A DNA stretch of 32,697 bases from an uncultured Myxococcales bacterium (GTDB lineage Bacteria; Myxococcota_A; UBA9042; DTJE01): positions 1 through 32,697 of the forward strand of contig CAINDP010000204.1 in the NCBI GenBank assembly GCA_903847405.1, given 5' to 3'. This document shows, one piece after another, positions 29,327 through 32,697 of this stretch. How positions within the stretch are numbered: position 1 is the first letter of the stretch; each line of letters opens with the position of its first letter. The notes below the pieces were generated by a model. The model ran no database searches and was not told where the DNA came from. It saw only the letters and a program-made list of their open reading frames with translations. Made by a program: the position numbers and the translations under genes.

Positions 29327-29836
29327 ATGGACGCCACGACCCCCGCCGTCGCCGGCGGGTTCGAGCCGCGGATCACCGCCTTCGTGTGCAACTGGTGTAC
29401 GTACACGGGCGCCGACCTGGCGGGCACCAGCCGCCTGCAGATGGCGTCGAACGTGCGCATCATCCGCCTGCCGTGTACCGGGCGCATCGACCCGATGTTC
29501 ATCACGAAGGCGTTCGAGCGCGGCGCCGACGGCATCATCGTCAGCGGTTGCCACCCGGCGGACTGCCACTACAACGCCGGCAACTACCACGCGCGCCGCC
29601 GCTTCGCGATCTTCCGCGAACTGATGGACTTCCTGGGCGTGGACACCGGGCGCATCACGTTTTCCTGGGTGTCCGCATCCGAAGGCGGCAAGTGGCGCGA
29701 CGTGGTCAACGACGCGGTGACGCGCGTCCGGGCGCTGGGGCCGTTCACCGACTACCGAAAACTGGTCGTGGATCCCGTGGCGACGGCGACAGGAGTTGTC
29801 CCGCCCGAGCACGTAGGCAAGGAGGTGCCGGCATGA
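29327..29836 (+). CDS. flxD: MvhD/FlxD-type [2Fe-2S] subunit linking HdrA to the electron-input module
   Basis: The 169-residue protein belongs to the MvhD family (methyl-viologen-reducing hydrogenase delta subunit). It has the conserved cysteines Cys21 and Cys24 (FVCNWCTYTGAD), Cys50 (LPCTGRID), and Cys75 and Cys80 (GCHPADC), which hold a [2Fe-2S] cluster. MvhD-type proteins pass electrons from the hydrogenase or NAD(P)H module to HdrA. The product is of normal length. AGGAGG is 5 nt before the ATG. It overlaps the following gene by 4 nt. Confidence 0.92.
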   Translation: MDATTPAVAGGFEPRITAFVCNWCTYTGADLAGTSRLQMASNVRIIRLPCTGRIDPMFITKAFERGADGIIVSGCHPADCHYNAGNYHARRRFAIFRELMDFLGVDTGRITFSWVSASEGGKWRDVVNDAVTRVRALGPFTDYRKLVVDPVATATGVVPPEHVGKEVPA

Positions 29837-30705
29837 CCGAACTGCGCGAACTGGCGCGCCGCCTCCTGTCCGAAGGGACGGTGAACGCGGTCCTGGGCTG
29901 GGAGGAAGGCCCCCGGGGCGCCCGGCCGGCCTTCGTCACCACTCCGGAAGGCGCCGACACCCTGATCTTCGACCACCGTTGCGTTCACAACCTGGCCTCG
30001 TACCTGTCGCCCCGGCGCCCGCACCTGAAGCGCCTGGGGAAGGTGGCGATGGTCCTGAAGCCCTGCGACGCCCGGGCCGTGGCCGGCCTGATCCGCGAAA
30101 CGCAGATCCCGCGCGACAAGGTCGTCCTGATCGGCGTGCGCTGCGGCGGCGTCATCACGGACCCGGACAGCACCGCGCCGCTGACCGAAGCCACCGTCGC
30201 CGACCGCTGCCGGGGCTGCCCCGATCGCGAAGGCCACCTGGCCGACCACACCGTCGGCACCGCGGGCCCCGGGTTCGCCGGCCCGTCGAAGCGCGCGCAG
30301 AAGATCGAGGAACTGGCCGCGGCGCCCGCCGAAAAGCGCTGGGCCTTCTGGCAGTCCGAACTGGAAAAGTGCGTGCGCTGCCACGCCTGCCGCCAGGTCT
30401 GCCCGATGTGCTACTGCGACCGCTGCCTGGCCGACAAGACCCAGCCCCGCTGGATCGAGTCCAGCCCCCACGCCCGCGGCAACATGGCGTGGCACGTGGC
30501 CAGGGCGATGCACCTCGCCGGACGCTGCGTGGACTGCGGCGAGTGCGAACGCGTCTGCCCGGAGGGGATCCCCCTGGGCCTGATCACGCGCAAGATCGCG
30601 CAGGTCGTGTCCGAGCGGTATGACTTCCGCCCGTCCGACGACCCGGCCGTGCCCGCTCCGGTGGGCACCTATCGCATGGACGACCCTCAGGAGTTCATCC
30701 TGTGA
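29833..30705 (+). CDS. flxC: 4Fe-4S dicluster protein with FrhB-like N-terminal region (FlxC-like)
   Basis: This 290-residue protein has an N-terminal segment like coenzyme F420 hydrogenase beta chains (VLKPCDARAVAG, GVRCGG, CRGCP). Two 4Fe-4S motifs follow: CVRCHACRQVC (180-190, with extra Cys193, 195 and 198) and CVDCGECERVC (232-242). It probably carries electrons between the flavoprotein FlxA and the other Flx subunits. Naming as FlxC rests on its place next to flxD and the cluster content; FlxB and FlxC are both ferredoxin-like and could be swapped. It starts with an ATGA overlap and ends with a GTGA overlap. Confidence 0.8.
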   Translation: MTELRELARRLLSEGTVNAVLGWEEGPRGARPAFVTTPEGADTLIFDHRCVHNLASYLSPRRPHLKRLGKVAMVLKPCDARAVAGLIRETQIPRDKVVLIGVRCGGVITDPDSTAPLTEATVADRCRGCPDREGHLADHTVGTAGPGFAGPSKRAQKIEELAAAPAEKRWAFWQSELEKCVRCHACRQVCPMCYCDRCLADKTQPRWIESSPHARGNMAWHVARAMHLAGRCVDCGECERVCPEGIPLGLITRKIAQVVSERYDFRPSDDPAVPAPVGTYRMDDPQEFIL

Positions 30706-31757
30706 GCACGACCACCTTCATCCGGACCGAGGACCTCAAGGGGCTCGTCGCCGACCTGAGGGCGGCGGGCATTGGCGTGGCGGGCCCGGCCCGGACCAGC
30801 GACGGCGCGGTGGACTACCGGTCCATCAACGCGTTCGACGACGTGGTCCTGGACGGCCAACCGCGCAACAGCCTGAAGCAGTTCTTCCTGCCTCCCACGG
30901 AACCGCTGTTCAAGTACCAGCGGAAGGGCAGCGACGTGGCGATCCTGGAGATCAGCACGACGTTCCCGCCGCGGGTGATCCTGGGCGCCCGACCGTGCGA
31001 CGCCGCGGCCGTGGACGTCCTGGACAAGGTGATGAACTGGGACTACACGGACGAGCCGTGGTTCGGCCGCCGCGCGGCGACCACCATCGTCACGTTCGCG
31101 TGTCCGGGCGGCGACCGGTCGTGCTTCTGCACGTCGGTGGGCCTGGCCCCCGACGCGACGCGCGGCAGCGACCTGCTGCTGGCGCCCGCGGGCGATGGCT
31201 ACGTGGTCGAAATCGTCACCGAAAAGGGCCAGGCACTGGTCACCGCCAACGCCAAGCGCTTCGGCGCCGGCGCAGGGGTGGAGGCGACGCAGGCCTATCG
31301 CGACAAGGCCCGGGCATCCGTGGAAGGCCACGTCCCCGCGCGCCCCGACGTGATCCGCGCGTGGGTGGACGCCCACTTCGAGGACCCCTTCTGGGCCGAA
31401 ATCAGCCTGCGCTGCCACGGCTGCGGCGGGTGCGCGGCGGCCTGCCCGACGTGCCACTGCTTCGACATCGTGGACGAGCCGGAAACGCTGACCGAAGGCA
31501 CACGCCGCCGCAACTGGGACACCTGCCAGACGTCGGTGTTCACGGCCCACGCGTCCGGCCACAACCCCCGCAACGACCAGTGCGGCCGCTGCCGCCAGCG
31601 CGTGAACCACAAGTTCGCGATCTACCCGGCGCGCTTCAACGACATCCTGTGCACGGGCTGCGGGCGCTGCGCCCGGACGTGCCCCGCCGGCCAGGACGTG
31701 ACCGAAATCCTGACCCGCATCGTGGCGATGGCCACCGGCCAGGGAGGTGCCGCATGA
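30702..31757 (+). CDS. flxB: 4Fe-4S dicluster protein related to anaerobic sulfite reductase subunit A (FlxB-like)
   Basis: The 351-residue protein has an N-terminal region with the GARPCDAAAVDVLDK and ACPGGDRSCFCTSVG motifs shared with AsrA-like proteins. At the C-terminus lie two 4Fe-4S motifs, CHGCGGCAAAC (with CPTCHCFD) and CTGCGRCARTC, separated by a Cys-containing CGRC. It is predicted to connect FlxA to FlxC/D. The start is GTG 30702, overlapping the previous stop (GTGA), with AGGAG 8 nt upstream. It overlaps flxA by 4 nt. Substrate chemistry is not implied; the fold is used as an electron conduit in several complexes. Confidence 0.82.
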   Translation: MSTTTFIRTEDLKGLVADLRAAGIGVAGPARTSDGAVDYRSINAFDDVVLDGQPRNSLKQFFLPPTEPLFKYQRKGSDVAILEISTTFPPRVILGARPCDAAAVDVLDKVMNWDYTDEPWFGRRAATTIVTFACPGGDRSCFCTSVGLAPDATRGSDLLLAPAGDGYVVEIVTEKGQALVTANAKRFGAGAGVEATQAYRDKARASVEGHVPARPDVIRAWVDAHFEDPFWAEISLRCHGCGGCAAACPTCHCFDIVDEPETLTEGTRRRNWDTCQTSVFTAHASGHNPRNDQCGRCRQRVNHKFAIYPARFNDILCTGCGRCARTCPAGQDVTEILTRIVAMATGQGGAA

Positions 31758-32584
31758 ACGTCTACCAGCCCTTCCGCGTCCGGGTCGAAGAAAAGATCGA
31801 GGAAACCGCCGACACGCGGACCTTGAAATTGAAGTTCCTGGATCCGGACGTGGCCGCGAAGTTCGACTTCAAGGCCGGCCAGTTCGGCGAGTACTCGGTG
31901 TTCGGGTCCGGCGAGTGCACGTTCTGCATCGCCTCGTCCCCCACCCGCAAGGGCTACATCGAGTGTTCGTTCAAGACCGTGGGCAAGGTCACGTCGGCGA
32001 TGAAGGACCTGGAAGTCGGCGACGTGATGGGCTTCCGGGGCCCCTACGGCAACGCCTTCCCGATGGAAAAGATGCACGGCGCCAACGTGGTGTTCATCGC
32101 CGGCGGCATCGGCCTGGCGCCCGTGCGCTGCGTGATCTGGAACGTGCTGGACGAGCGGGCGAAGTTCAAGGACGTGACGATCGTCTACGGCGCGCGCACG
32201 GTGGCGGATCTGGTCTACAAGAGGGAACTGGAAGACTGGGGCAAGCGTCCCGACGTGAAGCTGTGGACCACGGTCGATCCGGGCGGCGAAACGCCGGACT
32301 GGAAGGGCCAGGTGGGGTTCGTGCCGTCGATCGTCGAAAAGGCGGCGCCCGTCGCCGACAATTCCTGGGCCGTCATCTGCGGGCCGCCCGTCATGATCAA
32401 GTACACGCTGCCCGTCCTGAAGAAGATGGGGTTCACGGAGGACCGCATCCTGACCACGCTGGAAAACCGGATGAAGTGCGGCATCGGCAAGTGCGGCCGC
32501 TGCAACATCGGCCCCGTGTACGTCTGCAAGGACGGCCCCGTGTTCACCGCTGCCGAAATGGCCAAGCTGCCTAACGAGTTCTAG
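31754..32584 (+). CDS. flxA: NAD(P)H-oxidising FAD/[2Fe-2S] flavoprotein (FlxA-like)
   Basis: The 276-residue protein is of the ferredoxin-NADP reductase/PyrK/AsrB type. The FAD-binding barrel shows GQFGEYSVF and CTFCIASSP, where most relatives have the RPYS pattern; Arg is replaced by Cys here. The pyridine-nucleotide domain has FIAGGIGLAPVR (114-125), YGAR and CGPPVM. The C-terminal [2Fe-2S] has Cys242, Cys247, Cys250 and Cys258. It should take electrons from NADH or NADPH and feed the Flx-Hdr complex; cofactor preference cannot be read safely. It is the last gene of the operon, and no terminator hairpin is obvious downstream within the window. Confidence 0.9.
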   Translation: MNVYQPFRVRVEEKIEETADTRTLKLKFLDPDVAAKFDFKAGQFGEYSVFGSGECTFCIASSPTRKGYIECSFKTVGKVTSAMKDLEVGDVMGFRGPYGNAFPMEKMHGANVVFIAGGIGLAPVRCVIWNVLDERAKFKDVTIVYGARTVADLVYKRELEDWGKRPDVKLWTTVDPGGETPDWKGQVGFVPSIVEKAAPVADNSWAVICGPPVMIKYTLPVLKKMGFTEDRILTTLENRMKCGIGKCGRCNIGPVYVCKDGPVFTAAEMAKLPNEF

Positions 32585-32697
32585 TCCCGTCATTCCCCGC
32601 TGGATACTGCAGGTTACGTATGGCAGAGGAGAGGTCCACCGACTGGGGGTGGGGTCCGCGTCGAGGGGGGGCGGGGCCGCGCCGGTGCCCCCGCACC
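32585..32697. other. Non-coding window end with G-rich tract
   Basis: No gene start is recognisable. G-runs at 32645-32649, 32651-32654, 32665-32671 and 32673-32676 are separated by loops of 1, 10 and 1 nt, a pattern compatible with a G-quadruplex on the plus strand. It may be the upstream region of a gene outside the window. Confidence 0.4.

Noticed and set aside
26798-29812. A minus-strand open frame of about 1,000 codons opposite hdrA and flxD.
   Set aside because: It shadows strongly supported HdrA, has the same biased composition and no recognisable motif.
1-32697. tRNA, rRNA, CRISPR arrays, insertion sequences or prophage genes.
   Set aside because: No cloverleaf, rRNA segment, regular spacer-repeat array, transposase or integrase was recognised by reading both strands. 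A covariance-model search was not possible.

Overview
This window looks like chromosome from a high-GC, Gram-negative, anaerobic (or facultatively anaerobic) bacterium. The Gram-negative call rests on a secreted beta-barrel-like protein ending in Phe (9312-10031). The anaerobic call rests on an [FeFe]-hydrogenase and a heterodisulfide-reductase-type electron-transfer complex. I cannot name the phylum from the sequence. I saw no rRNA, tRNA, CRISPR array or insertion sequence.

Layout. 1-4615: a palindromic repeat, prmA, a convergent minus-strand pair (membrane 4Fe-4S protein, then PIG-L deacetylase), and a divergent GlpT-type organophosphate transporter. 4695-7594: a membrane PAS histidine kinase overlapping a sigma-54 activator of the NtrC/DctD type. 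7731-10031: glnA (class I-alpha) behind a good sigma-70 promoter, a second palindromic repeat, and an outer-membrane protein. 10126-10811: a toxin-antitoxin pair (RHH-like antitoxin, PIN toxin).

10985-20717 is the most distinctive region. A -24/-12 (sigma-54) promoter precedes a three-gene [FeFe]-hydrogenase operon: a NuoE-like subunit, a NuoF-like subunit fused to a complete GltD/NfnB-type NADPH oxidoreductase, and an M3-type catalytic subunit. A terminator-like hairpin follows. Next comes a 680-residue protein that joins two ferredoxin clusters, an H-cluster-like hydrogenase domain with the proton-relay cysteine replaced by proline, another FeS motif and a histidine kinase. After it lie a stand-alone receiver and a receiver-PAS-kinase. 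Together they look like a hydrogen- or redox-sensing phosphorelay beside the enzyme it probably monitors. The hydrogenase maturation genes (hydE, hydF, hydG) are not in the window.

20854-25632 is a polyphosphate and phosphate group: SixA phosphatase, polyphosphate kinase 1, a CHAD protein and a ROK kinase. 25690-32584 is a seven-gene, mostly overlapping operon hdrC-hdrB-hdrA-flxD-flxC-flxB-flxA. It encodes an NAD(P)H-linked, probably flavin-bifurcating HdrABC-FlxABCD complex. The only loose junction (hdrA-flxD) carries a third palindromic repeat. The window thus places two candidate electron-bifurcating machines about 9 kb apart, one for H2/NAD(P)H/ferredoxin and one for NAD(P)H/ferredoxin/disulfide, with a hydrogenase-like sensor kinase between them.
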